Origin: Lentisphaerae bacterium WC36
GTDB lineage: Bacteria > Verrucomicrobiota > Lentisphaeria > Victivallales > SZUA-371
Direction of reading: 5' to 3'
Length of the DNA stretch: 64,000 nt
Assembly: GCA_020683205.1 (NCBI GenBank)
Contig: CP085689.1
Location: 2,536,230-2,600,229, forward strand
The position numbers were made by a program, and so were the translations under genes. Below are positions 1 through 7,875 of the stretch, in pieces. Each line of letters begins with the position of its first letter. Position 1 is the first letter of the stretch. The notes below the pieces were generated by a model, which was not told the origin of the DNA, searched no databases, and worked only from the letters and a program-made list of their open reading frames with translations.

Positions 1-654
1 TTATTTGATCACTATAAAGATGAATTTTACATTGTAATGCCTTTTATGGATAACGGTTCTTTAAAAAATAAAGTTTTCAGTAAGAAAATGACCGTTATTG
101 AAGCTGAAAGTCATTATTTAAATTGTTTAACATGGATGCAGTCCATTGCTGAAGGTTTAGTCTACTCTTTAAGACATGGTATTATCCACCATGATATTAA
201 ACCAGGGAATATTTTATTAGATAAACTAAATAATGTTCACCTTGCTGATTTTGGTTTAGCACAAATTTTCAAAAAAATATCTCATCGTAAAAAATCAATG
301 CAATTTTGGTTAAGCCCTCACTATACAAGCCCAGAAAAAGTGATGTATCGCCGTGAAGATTACCGTGGCGATATTTATAGTTTAGGAGCAACATTCTATC
401 ACCTTCTAACGGGACATACTCCTTTTGCTGGTAAAAATATTGATATTATTATTACTGCAAGGTTTGAACATAAACCAAAAAAACCACGCAGTTTCAATAA
501 ATTTATATCCCGCAAGCTCTCAAAACTTTTATTGAGAATGCTTTATCTACAACCGTCTCGACGTCCTGAGTATAGTGAAATTATTGCTATTTTAAACGAG
601 GAAATTTTACAAATACAAGAGAAAAATTTTAAAAACAATCAAAAATTTTTCTAA
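1..654 (+). CDS. Ser/Thr protein kinase, 3' part (5' end outside window)
   Basis: Hanks-type protein kinase catalytic domain that phosphorylates Ser/Thr on unknown partners. The reading frame is open from base 1 (LFDHYKDEFYIVMPFMDNGSL, the hinge region), so the ATG at 37 is internal and the gene starts upstream of the window. Visible motifs are the catalytic loop HHDIKPGNILL (HRD variant with Arg replaced by His), the DFG motif in LADFGLA, a SPE in place of APE, and DIYSLGATFYHLLTGHTPF of subdomain IX. The glycine loop and VAIK lysine lie outside. No membrane segment follows the kinase domain in the visible part; it ends about 30 residues after it. It converges with the next gene at a 12-base gap. 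Family assignment is sure; substrate unknown. Confidence 0.93.
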   Translation, partial: LFDHYKDEFYIVMPFMDNGSLKNKVFSKKMTVIEAESHYLNCLTWMQSIAEGLVYSLRHGIIHHDIKPGNILLDKLNNVHLADFGLAQIFKKISHRKKSMQFWLSPHYTSPEKVMYRREDYRGDIYSLGATFYHLLTGHTPFAGKNIDIIITARFEHKPKKPRSFNKFISRKLSKLLLRMLYLQPSRRPEYSEIIAILNEEILQIQEKNFKNNQKFF

Positions 655-666
655 ACAATGACAAAT

Positions 667-1176
667 TTACCACGTTTTATAAGCCCAATGAAGCAAAGCT
701 TGGCGCTGTCGACGACGACAATTCATATCAAGTAATTCACAATTTTTAAAAACTTGAATTAAATGCCTTTTCATCATCCGCCAGCGTTTAATCTGCCGTT
801 CATCATCGCTACAACGCCTTCCATAATAATAGCGGCAATACCACTGAAACCACCCTCTAGGGTCATGCTCTTCACATATCCAACCTTTTTCTCGCCATAC
901 GCGTAATGGTTGCGACGCATTAATCTTAAAAAAATTTAACTCTGCATTGTGAAATTCTGTACACAATTTAGCATTTTCAAACCAACTGTCAGGGAATTCA
1001 TTTCGACAATCAGTCATGTATTTACCGCCAAATACGCCCAGTTCTAACATTTGCTTAGGTGTTAAATCAGGCGTAAAATCTTCAGCAAAATTCTGCCCTA
1101 TCAATTCAGTTAATTGATATTGATAATTTTGTTGCATTAAGTCATTAACAATAATTTTTCGTGGTAGATGTTCCAT
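667..1176 (-). CDS. Conserved protein of unknown function (DPRGWFQWYCRYY family)
   Basis: 169 residues, no signal peptide or membrane segment, rich in Trp, Tyr and Arg. The middle and C-terminal half hold a striking block: WFENAKL, SQPLRVWREKGWI, DPRGWFQWYCRYYYGRR, then QIKRWRMMKRH and RQRQALLHWAYKTW. I recall similar uncharacterised proteins in scattered bacteria and fungi with the same DPRGWFQWYCRYY core, but know of no established function. The start is supported by a strong AGGAGG seven to eight bases before the ATG and a near-consensus promoter right upstream (1198-1227), giving a very short leader. It sits alone between a convergent kinase and the sulfatase. Confidence 0.8.
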   Translation of the reverse strand: MEHLPRKIIVNDLMQQNYQYQLTELIGQNFAEDFTPDLTPKQMLELGVFGGKYMTDCRNEFPDSWFENAKLCTEFHNAELNFFKINASQPLRVWREKGWICEEHDPRGWFQWYCRYYYGRRCSDDERQIKRWRMMKRHLIQVFKNCELLDMNCRRRQRQALLHWAYKTW

Positions 1177-1180
1177 AAAA

Positions 1181-1227
1181 AACCTCCTATTAATATAATT
1201 ATATACAATTCAGGAGGTTCTTGTCAA
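1181..1227 (-). promoter_or_regulatory. Promoter with flanking inverted repeat, upstream of the 169-aa gene
   Basis: On the minus strand TTGACA (1222-1227) is followed after 18 bases by TATAAT (1198-1203), or after 16 by TATATA. The -10 box lies between the arms of an inverted repeat, AACCTCCT at 1181-1188 and AGGAGGTT at 1212-1219. The lower arm doubles as the ribosome binding site of the gene. The arrangement could be an operator, but the match of one arm to the Shine-Dalgarno sequence could be coincidence. Confidence 0.6.
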
Positions 1228-1260
1228 TGGTTTAGTTTATTTGGTAGTTTACAACATCAA

Positions 1261-2751
1261 TTATTTTGTAAACCATTTTTGTGGATTATTTAACTTTAAT
1301 AATGGTTGAGGGTACTTAACATATCCTGCACTACGAACATTCTTCCCTTGCCGTGAATTTTTACCAACTCCTGACCCGATATCGTTAATCATGTCATCAG
1401 CTAATTTCATTAATTGAGTAACAATTTCAGGATTTTCAGCCGCCACATTTTTGCTTTCAGCAATATCTTTACGCAAATTATATAATTCTACGACGGTATT
1501 TTTATGTTTACCAACAAAACGAATATAACGTTCTTTTAATGGTAGATACAGTTTCCAATCACCATGGCGCACTGCTTGAAGTTGGTTAACATTATAGTAA
1601 AACATAGTATTAGTTGGACTTTTTGCGCTATTATCTTTATCTGTTAATAAATTAATAATACTCTTACCATCAATTTTTCTTTGAGGCAACCTTGTTTCTG
1701 CCAATTCAGCAAATGTTGGCAATAAATCCATTGTTGAAGCAATCTGATCATTCACTGAATTTGCCTTAATATGCTTTGGCCACCACGCAATTCCTGGCAC
1801 TCTAAAACCACCTTCATATGGCTGACATTTCCAACCTTTTAATGGTTTATTTGATGCTCGATAATCATTTGTTCCAGGAATTTTATTACTATGATGACGA
1901 GAACCTCCATTATCTGATGAAAAAATAACCAAAGTATTATCAGCAATATTCAACTCTTTCAACGTCTTGAGAACTTGCCCAACAGACCAGTCAACTTCTG
2001 CTAATGAATCACCATACATTGAATTTTGTGTAATTTTTCTAAAAGGTTTTGAAGCAACTACCGGCACATGAACCATCGTATGTGGAAAATAGACAAAAAA
2101 CGGTTCAGAGTGATTTTGTTTTATAAATGACACAGCTTCTTCAGTCAATCTCTTTGTTAATAATGTCTGATCAGTCATTGCCTCGATAACTTCATTGTTA
2201 CGCATCAAGGGCATTACTGGACGATAAGGTTTATCACCTTTAAAAACCATGTCATTACTATATGGCACTCCAAAATAATAATCGAAACCTTGTTGATTTG
2301 GTAAAAATGGCTTTTGATCGCCAACATGCCATTTACCAAAACACCCTGTCTTATACCCAGCACGTTTTAATACATCAGCAATGGTATCTTCATCTGGGTT
2401 TAACCCTTTAAAAGCAACTGGAAACAACACTGTTTCACTATGATAATCGCCTTGACTCATATCAATACGTTTTGGATAACACCCGGTCAACAATGCAGCT
2501 CTAGATGGCGAACATACTGCGCAAGCTGAGTAAAAATCAGTAAAACGCATCCCTTCTTTTGCCATACGATTTAAATTTGGAGTCGAATTAGCTTTTGAAC
2601 CATAACATTGCAAATCTCCATAACCTAAATCATCAACATAAATTACAATTATATTTGGTTTTTTTCCTACTACGGAACTTGCAGCAAAAGTTGTTGAAAT
2701 AGCTCCAAAAACAACTGAAGTTGCCATTATGCCTTTTGATAAATTTTTCAT
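1261..2751 (-). CDS. Secreted type I sulfatase (arylsulfatase family)
   Basis: Hydrolyses sulfate esters, probably from sulfated polysaccharide or glycan. 496 residues with an N-terminal signal peptide (about 1-24, ending FAA), so periplasmic or secreted. The catalytic signature CSPSRAALLTG starts at Cys80, the residue converted to formylglycine; metal-binding Asp40-Asp41 sit in IYVDDLGYGD, and GKWHVG and the FFSSDNGGS block further on are also typical of the family. Full length for the family. The substrate cannot be read from the sequence. A sulfatase-maturing enzyme must be encoded elsewhere. The gene is monocistronic, with its own promoter at 2810-2838. Confidence 0.95.
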   Translation of the reverse strand: MKNLSKGIMATSVVFGAISTTFAASSVVGKKPNIIVIYVDDLGYGDLQCYGSKANSTPNLNRMAKEGMRFTDFYSACAVCSPSRAALLTGCYPKRIDMSQGDYHSETVLFPVAFKGLNPDEDTIADVLKRAGYKTGCFGKWHVGDQKPFLPNQQGFDYYFGVPYSNDMVFKGDKPYRPVMPLMRNNEVIEAMTDQTLLTKRLTEEAVSFIKQNHSEPFFVYFPHTMVHVPVVASKPFRKITQNSMYGDSLAEVDWSVGQVLKTLKELNIADNTLVIFSSDNGGSRHHSNKIPGTNDYRASNKPLKGWKCQPYEGGFRVPGIAWWPKHIKANSVNDQIASTMDLLPTFAELAETRLPQRKIDGKSIINLLTDKDNSAKSPTNTMFYYNVNQLQAVRHGDWKLYLPLKERYIRFVGKHKNTVVELYNLRKDIAESKNVAAENPEIVTQLMKLADDMINDIGSGVGKNSRQGKNVRSAGYVKYPQPLLKLNNPQKWFTK

Positions 2752-2809
2752 CTCTTGTTATCCCTATATATTATTAATAATTCTTTATAATTTTCACCAC
2801 TAAACAATA

Positions 2810-2838
2810 ATTATATAAATTTTTCAACTTTTTATCAA
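2810..2838 (-). promoter_or_regulatory. Sigma70-type promoter of the sulfatase gene
   Basis: Minus strand: TTGATA at 2833-2838, a 17-base spacer, and TATAAT at 2810-2815. This lies about 60 bases upstream of the sulfatase start. Confidence 0.6.
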
Positions 2839-2894
2839 AGTTTGTTTCGTATAAAAACTAACGAAATTTATAATGCTTTATTGTGAGAAAAAAA

Positions 2895-3857
2895 TTATTT
2901 ATTAATAAAATCGATAACATCATTAATAATTTTTTCTAAATTACGAACTGGCTTCCAATTTGTATCATTAGTAATTGTAGAGATATTTGGTGCACGATGA
3001 AGCATATCTTCAAATCCTTTATTATATGCTTTTTCATATGGAATCTTTTCAATTGACGAACTGCTATTTGCTTGAGCTATTACTTTCTGTGCCAATTGAT
3101 TAATTGAAATCTTTTCGGTATTACCTATATTATAAATTTTACCAGCGGTATCATCACGTTCTAATAAAGTACGTAATGCTTGAACAGTATCAGCAACGTG
3201 ACAGAAACAACGAGTTTGTTCACCAGTTCCATAAACTAATAAATTTTCATTACTCAAAGCAGCTTTGACAAAACGTGGTAACACCATGCCATAACGCCCT
3301 GTTTGACGTGGACCAACAGTATTAAAGAAACGAACCACACAGCCATCTAAATCATTTGCTTGGTGAAATGCCATTACGAAAAATTCATCTAGAAGCTTAC
3401 TACACGCATATGACCAACGAGAATTATATGGAGAACCAATTAACAAATCATCTGTTTCTGAAAAGGTTTCTTTAGTAGATTTACCATAAACTTCACTAGT
3501 TGAAGCAACGATAATACGAGTGTTATTTTTTGCAGCAGCTTGCAAAACTTTTTCAGTACCACTAACATTGGTTAAAAGAGTATGAACTGGGTCATTAACC
3601 ACTAACTCCACACCAACAGCAGCCGCTAAATGATAAACCATATCAGCATTAGCAATTAATGATTCAATTTTACTATCTTCGTCAATAATATCTTCTTTAA
3701 TAAAAGCAAATTTTTCATTTGTAAGATGTTGAGCAATATTATCTTCGCTTCCAGTCGAAAGATTATCAATCACTGTTACACAGTGACCTAAAGACAAAAG
3801 TTCATCCGTTAAATGACTTCCAATAAATCCAGCACCACCAGTAATCAAAATTTTCAT
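2895..3857 (-). CDS. NAD-dependent sugar-nucleotide epimerase/dehydratase
   Basis: Extended short-chain dehydrogenase acting on a nucleotide sugar (UDP-glucose 4-epimerase or UDP-glucuronate decarboxylase type), cytoplasmic, for surface polysaccharide precursors. The Rossmann motif GGAGFIG is at residues 7-13, ASTSEVYG around 118-125 supplies the catalytic Ser/Thr, and the YxxxK pair is Tyr150/Lys154 in SYACSK. FFNTVGPRQ is the substrate-loop signature. 320 residues, normal length. It follows pssA by about 65 bases on the same strand and may be co-transcribed, although the function is unrelated to phospholipid synthesis. Exact reaction not resolved. Confidence 0.9.
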   Translation of the reverse strand: MKILITGGAGFIGSHLTDELLSLGHCVTVIDNLSTGSEDNIAQHLTNEKFAFIKEDIIDEDSKIESLIANADMVYHLAAAVGVELVVNDPVHTLLTNVSGTEKVLQAAAKNNTRIIVASTSEVYGKSTKETFSETDDLLIGSPYNSRWSYACSKLLDEFFVMAFHQANDLDGCVVRFFNTVGPRQTGRYGMVLPRFVKAALSNENLLVYGTGEQTRCFCHVADTVQALRTLLERDDTAGKIYNIGNTEKISINQLAQKVIAQANSSSSIEKIPYEKAYNKGFEDMLHRAPNISTITNDTNWKPVRNLEKIINDVIDFINK

Positions 3858-3924
3858 AACGCCTAATACACTCCTCTATCTTAAAATTAAACCATTCCAT
3901 TATTTCTATGAAAAAAGCAAAAAA

Positions 3925-4761
3925 CTATACTGAACACTTTTTGTCAGATCGCAACAAGCTATTAAACAATACCATCACAGGTCCAGAACAGATATATAAA
4001 TTTATCACAATTAACAAAGTAATTACAGGTTTATAAATTATTAACGCTAATATTACAAAAACTAAAATCATTTGCACTTTATTACGTTTTAAGTTTGCTA
4101 AATATTTTCCCACGTGAATATATTTAATTTTACTCGTCATCAATAAACCAAGTACACCTGCATAAAATGGCATGGTATAGGTTAATTTATTAGCTAATTC
4201 AACCAAGTTATCAGAATAATCATGAACGAGAAAAATTACCGCAATACACACAGCTGAAGCAGCACCAGGGCTTGGTAATCCATAAAAAGTGTCACTGCTC
4301 TTCTTCTCTTGTAAAGCGTGTACATTATAAGTTGCCAAACGTAATGCAGCACAACCTAAGTACATTGCACATCCAAACCAAATAAACAATACGGGCAATT
4401 CTTGAAGATGATTAATTTCGTTTAAGCGATGCGCTAAAATTGCCACCAAAACACTTGGAGCAACACCAAAAGTCACCATGTCTGCCAAAGAATCCATTTG
4501 CATTCCATGCATACTAGTTGCATTAAACAAGCGTGCAGCAAACCCATCAAGAGCATCAAAGATCATAGCCAAAAGAATAATCACTGCAGCTATAGCTAAA
4601 TAGTTAAAACTATTATTCTCTGAACTCTTTCCATAGACACCTAAGCACCACAAAATCGCAGTAAAACCACACAACGAATTACATAATGTTAAAGTATTTG
4701 GAACAAACTTTAACAACTCATTAATCTTTTTCACTTTCTTAACTTTACTCTTTTTTTCCAT
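3925..4761 (-). CDS. pssA: CDP-diacylglycerol--serine O-phosphatidyltransferase
   Basis: Makes phosphatidylserine from CDP-diacylglycerol and L-serine in the inner membrane. The CDP-alcohol phosphotransferase motif is intact: Asp69, Asp72-Gly73, Ala76-Arg77, Gly86, Asp90 and Asp94. 278 residues with about seven to eight hydrophobic segments and a Lys-rich N-terminus. It lies directly downstream of psd (about 50 bases), so synthase and decarboxylase form a phosphatidylethanolamine operon, with the decarboxylase first. Serine rather than glycerol or inositol specificity rests on this neighbour and on general similarity. Confidence 0.93.
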   Translation of the reverse strand: MEKKSKVKKVKKINELLKFVPNTLTLCNSLCGFTAILWCLGVYGKSSENNSFNYLAIAAVIILLAMIFDALDGFAARLFNATSMHGMQMDSLADMVTFGVAPSVLVAILAHRLNEINHLQELPVLFIWFGCAMYLGCAALRLATYNVHALQEKKSSDTFYGLPSPGAASAVCIAVIFLVHDYSDNLVELANKLTYTMPFYAGVLGLLMTSKIKYIHVGKYLANLKRNKVQMILVFVILALIIYKPVITLLIVINLYICSGPVMVLFNSLLRSDKKCSV

Positions 4762-4813
4762 AATTTAATACTGCACACCTTAGCAAAATAGGTTATTAAA
4801 TTTATAAAGCAAA

Positions 4814-5524
4814 TTAGCTTTCTAACTCTTTTTCAATAGTATTAAGCTCAGCCATTACAGTAGAGCCTCCCAACACTTTGTCACCTATTTTTACTTTTAC
4901 TGTAATATTTTTATCAGCAGGCAAATATAATTCAACTCGCGAACCAAACTTTATCATGCCATAAACTTCACCTTTATCAAAAGAAGAATTAATTTCTACA
5001 GGACAAACAATTTTACGAGCAACGGCTCCTGAAATCTGACGTATTGCCAGTGGAAAATTAACTGAATTCGCCGTTCCCATACCGCCAATAATCATTGACT
5101 CATTTTCCTTTGAAGCATCAGGATTACGAGCATCAAGATACCTGCCTTCTTTATACTTTTTATAAACAATATTCATCGCTGTTGGAGCTCGATTGACATG
5201 AACATCAAATACTGACAGAAAAATACCAATTCTTACAATATTTTTCCCCTCAAAAAATGTCATTGAATCATCGTTAATTAACTCAATATCTCGCACCACC
5301 CCATCAGCTGGAGATAAAATTACTGCATCATTACTTGGAATTTTTCGGTTTGGAACCCTAAAAAAACTTGCAACAACCAACCACATTATGAGTGCTGCAC
5401 TACCTAAAACCACACCAGCGAACCCATTCGCACATAGCCCTAAGAAAAGCGCACCAATCATCAGAATAACAGCAACAATTGTAGCACTAAGCCACTCACG
5501 CATACCATATTCAGTTAGTTTCAT
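4814..5524 (-). CDS. psd: Phosphatidylserine decarboxylase, short (archaeal-type) form
   Basis: Converts phosphatidylserine to phosphatidylethanolamine with a self-generated pyruvoyl group. 236 residues. It has one or two N-terminal membrane segments (about 13-55), SPADGVV with the conserved Asp, FLSVFDVHVNRAP with catalytic His residues, and the C-terminal processing site GS in KFGSRVE. The length and the GS (rather than LGST) context place it in the short PSD-A group. First gene of the psd-pssA unit, with a good promoter at 5576-5604. Confidence 0.94.
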   Translation of the reverse strand: MKLTEYGMREWLSATIVAVILMIGALFLGLCANGFAGVVLGSAALIMWLVVASFFRVPNRKIPSNDAVILSPADGVVRDIELINDDSMTFFEGKNIVRIGIFLSVFDVHVNRAPTAMNIVYKKYKEGRYLDARNPDASKENESMIIGGMGTANSVNFPLAIRQISGAVARKIVCPVEINSSFDKGEVYGMIKFGSRVELYLPADKNITVKVKIGDKVLGGSTVMAELNTIEKELES

Positions 5525-5575
5525 ATCTTTATTGAACCTTAATTTGTTAATAAACTAAAAAACTTATAGTTATTT

Positions 5576-5604
5576 ACTATAACTATAATCCGCTTCTTTG
5601 TGAA
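5576..5604 (-). promoter_or_regulatory. Sigma70-type promoter of psd-pssA
   Basis: Minus strand: TTCACA at 5599-5604, a 17-base spacer, and TATAGT at 5576-5581. It lies about 50 bases before the psd start; both hexamers match consensus at five of six positions. Confidence 0.55.
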
Positions 5605-5797
5605 CTAATAATGTTTCAATACCTTTATTTTCTCACAAAAAAGTATCTTTAAGCTAATATTAAAAACCATTTAAGTCAAATTTTTAACAACTATTTGTAT
5701 TAATTTAGCTGCTATTTATCGTCAAAATAGCTAAAAAACAACGCTAAGCACTTTCTCTTGAACAAAGTAAGAAAAAAAATTCGCAACAATATGCTTT

Positions 5798-6379
5798 TTA
5801 CTCTTCTCTTTTTGAAATTAATTTTTGCCTCATACGCTGTCGCCTTCCTTCTTTGTAACGAATTATCGCTCCATAACTTAAACAATAACCAACTATACCA
5901 CTCACAATCCCAAATAAAAGTCCGCCCGCAAAAAATGTGATTAATATATCACTACCTAAATCCCAAAACATCACAACTGTTTTATATGTTGCTTCAAAAA
6001 AACCACTCTTTTTAGCCATTTTCATTATTGATGTTAATGCTTCAGAAAAGGTCGCATTTAGTTTGGCAAATTCAAAAGGTCTAAAAATTATCAATCCCCC
6101 GACGTAGCACTGAATCGGATAAATAAAAAACACTGATACATGATTCGTTATCCATGTAAAACCAACTGATAAAACCTTATTCGCCTTAAACAAAAAAGCT
6201 AGTGGTAAAGCAACTATTGTTTGTAATCCAATCGGAACTAAAAAACCAATAAACAACCCTAAACCAACACCAAGAGCTATTGATCTTGGATTATCATTAA
6301 TTCTCAATAATTTTAGATATCTATAGCGGAAAAACCGTCTCCATTCAAAAGATTTCCTTGCCATCTTATTATCACTCAT
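5798..6379 (-). CDS. DUF2062 membrane protein
   Basis: 193 residues with the DUF2062 pattern: a basic N-terminus (FRYRYLKLLRINDNP), then ALGVGLGLFIGFLVPIGLQT, a second hydrophobic hairpin around residues 70-105 and a last one near 145-170. The family is made of small inner-membrane proteins, sometimes fused to glycosyltransferases, with no settled function. It is monocistronic. The C-terminus is strongly basic (RRQRMRQKLISKRE). An overlapping plus-strand frame at 5758-5940 has no support as a gene. Confidence 0.87.
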   Translation of the reverse strand: MSDNKMARKSFEWRRFFRYRYLKLLRINDNPRSIALGVGLGLFIGFLVPIGLQTIVALPLAFLFKANKVLSVGFTWITNHVSVFFIYPIQCYVGGLIIFRPFEFAKLNATFSEALTSIMKMAKKSGFFEATYKTVVMFWDLGSDILITFFAGGLLFGIVSGIVGYCLSYGAIIRYKEGRRQRMRQKLISKREE

Positions 6380-6722
6380 AAAGTTACATTTCCCTTTTCA
6401 ATTAACGAAAAAATTTATTTTTTAAATTATCTATAAAAACATTAGCATTTTTCACATTTATAATTTATCTTAACTTTAGAGATTTTAAAATTAAATAATC
6501 AATTTACATTTAAATTTCTTAAAAGAGACTCTAATTGTCAAATTTAATTCTTAGAGCAACTCAGAATATAGAATATTAAAATTATTAACATTGCTTTTAG
6601 ATATTATAATGCGTTTCACTTAATACGTTATAATTATTAAAGGTTATTTCAAAACATTTTTATAGTGAAAACTGTTTTGAAATTTACCCATTATAAAGCT
6701 CAATTAAAGGAGAATTTATACA
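6380..6722. other. Intergenic region between divergent DUF2062 gene and trxA
   Basis: No gene. It must hold the promoters of both divergent genes. Two TATAAT boxes are visible on the plus strand (6605-6610 and 6629-6634) without a convincing -35 box. A rough inverted repeat joins them (ATTATAATGCGT against ACGTTATAAT), and a longer perfect one lies just downstream (listed separately). An AAGGAG ribosome binding site precedes trxA. Confidence 0.6.
6646..6683. promoter_or_regulatory. Perfect 11-bp inverted repeat upstream of trxA
   Basis: ATTTCAAAACA (6646-6656) and TGTTTTGAAAT (6673-6683) are exact reverse complements separated by 16 bases; with one single-base offset the pairing extends outward into GGTT/TTACC. 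It ends 39 bases before the trxA start, so it can be a 5'-UTR hairpin or an operator. It lacks a T-tract, which speaks against a terminator. Confidence 0.6.
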
Positions 6723-7037
6723 ATGGCAGATGTATTACACTTAAATAATGATAATTTTGCAGAAGAAACTAGTACTGGTTTAAGCGTAGTTGACTTTTGG
6801 GCACCTTGGTGTGGTCCTTGCAAAATGCTTTCACCAATATTAGATCAAATCGCTGACGAAACAGATGGTGTAAAAATTTGTAAAGTTGATATTGATGAAA
6901 ATAATGAAATTGCAGCAAACTTCAACGTTCGAACAATCCCTGCAGTATTCATCATCAAGGATGGTGAAATTGTTGAACAATTTATTGGAGTTCAAAGCAA
7001 ACAAACAATATTAGAAGCAATTGAAAATGCAAAATAA
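6723..7037 (+). CDS. trxA: Thioredoxin
   Basis: Small cytoplasmic disulfide reductase. 104 residues, complete. The active site WCGPC has Cys30 and Cys33, the cis-proline is Pro73 in RTIPAVF, and the buried Asp is in VVDFWAPW. A strong AAGGAGAA lies 10 bases upstream of the ATG. It stands alone: a clear terminator follows, so it is not co-transcribed with the methionine synthase genes. Upstream is a conspicuous inverted repeat that may control it. Confidence 0.97.
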   Translation: MADVLHLNNDNFAEETSTGLSVVDFWAPWCGPCKMLSPILDQIADETDGVKICKVDIDENNEIAANFNVRTIPAVFIIKDGEIVEQFIGVQSKQTILEAIENAK

Positions 7038-7080
7038 ATTTGAGATTTTTTAAATTGTTTGAAAATTTTTTAAATCAAAA

Positions 7081-7125
7081 AAAATACAGTTTGGAGTAAA
7101 TCACTTCAAACTGTATTTTTTCTTT
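7081..7125 (+). terminator. Intrinsic terminator after trxA
   Basis: Arms AAAATACAGTTTGGAG and CTTCAAACTGTATTTT form a 16-bp stem with one G-T pair and a 7-base loop, followed by a T-rich tract. Confidence 0.85.
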
Positions 7126-7187
7126 TAATATTTGAAAAGTATGTTATATTACAAATTTAATGGTATAATCAAAATTTGCAGAATAAA

Positions 7188-7832
7188 ATGAGTAATAGTT
7201 CTCAACAACTAAATTATTTAGAAAACATTATTGTACAATTGCCTGAACGTAGAATTTTTTCACGATTAGGATTAAATCACCACAAATCACAAGTATCAAG
7301 TGATGAGTTAGTGAAGTTTAAACTTCTAATAAACTCCGCATTTGATTGTTGTGAAACTCGTGGAGTCTGGACAGTAGTTCCAATTACAAGTTGTAACTTA
7401 GAGTCTGGAAAAATAAATTTTTCAGCAAATGGTAATTTTGAATTGCAAAGCAAAAAATTGGCAAAATTGTTAATCAATAGTAGTTCAGCTGCTTTTTTTT
7501 CAGCAACTGTAGGATCTAAGGTTATTAGTGAACGTGATTTATTAATAAAAAATAATAAGTCGTCAGCTGCATTAATTTATGATGCTGTAGGCAGTGAAGT
7601 TGTTGATGAAGCAATGAATTTTATTCAAAAAATAATTGCTCAAAATATTTCAAGAACATCACAAAAGTTAACCAAAATGCGTTTTTCTGCAGGCTATGGA
7701 GATTTAGATTTGAGTAGTCAGGGCTTTTTTTATGATTTGCTAAATTTGGCAAAATTTGAAATAAAATTGAGCGATAGCTTCATTATGACACCAGAAAAAA
7801 CAGTTACTGCATTAATCGGAATTGAGCAGTAA
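7188..7832 (+). CDS. Free-standing methionine synthase reactivation-domain protein
   Basis: About 214 residues resembling the C-terminal AdoMet-binding reactivation domain of cobalamin-dependent methionine synthase. Diagnostic blocks are the RFSAGYGDLDLSSQ core (the R-x-S-P/A-GYG AdoMet-binding motif of that domain) and MTPEKTVTALIGI at the end, preceded by the helical ATVGSKVISERDLL region. In Thermotoga-type systems the domain is encoded by a separate gene. Here it is followed after 43 bases by metH, which lacks exactly this domain, so together they make a two-subunit enzyme. I took the first ATG (7188); a TTG four codons upstream is the alternative, and neither has a strong ribosome binding site. 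Confidence 0.87.
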   Translation: MSNSSQQLNYLENIIVQLPERRIFSRLGLNHHKSQVSSDELVKFKLLINSAFDCCETRGVWTVVPITSCNLESGKINFSANGNFELQSKKLAKLLINSSSAAFFSATVGSKVISERDLLIKNNKSSAALIYDAVGSEVVDEAMNFIQKIIAQNISRTSQKLTKMRFSAGYGDLDLSSQGFFYDLLNLAKFEIKLSDSFIMTPEKTVTALIGIEQ

Positions 7833-7875
7833 TTATTAGAATATTATTATATAAATTTAAACTTAAAAAAAGATT

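Noticed and set aside
5758-5940. 60-codon plus-strand frame starting before the DUF2062 gene
   Set aside because: It overlaps the antisense of a supported gene, starts with TTG-like context and shows no homology; probably spurious.
7059-7175. Possible cobalamin or SAM riboswitch before the metH genes
   Set aside because: The only structure visible is the trxA terminator; no B12-box (GCCACTG) or SAM-I core is seen.
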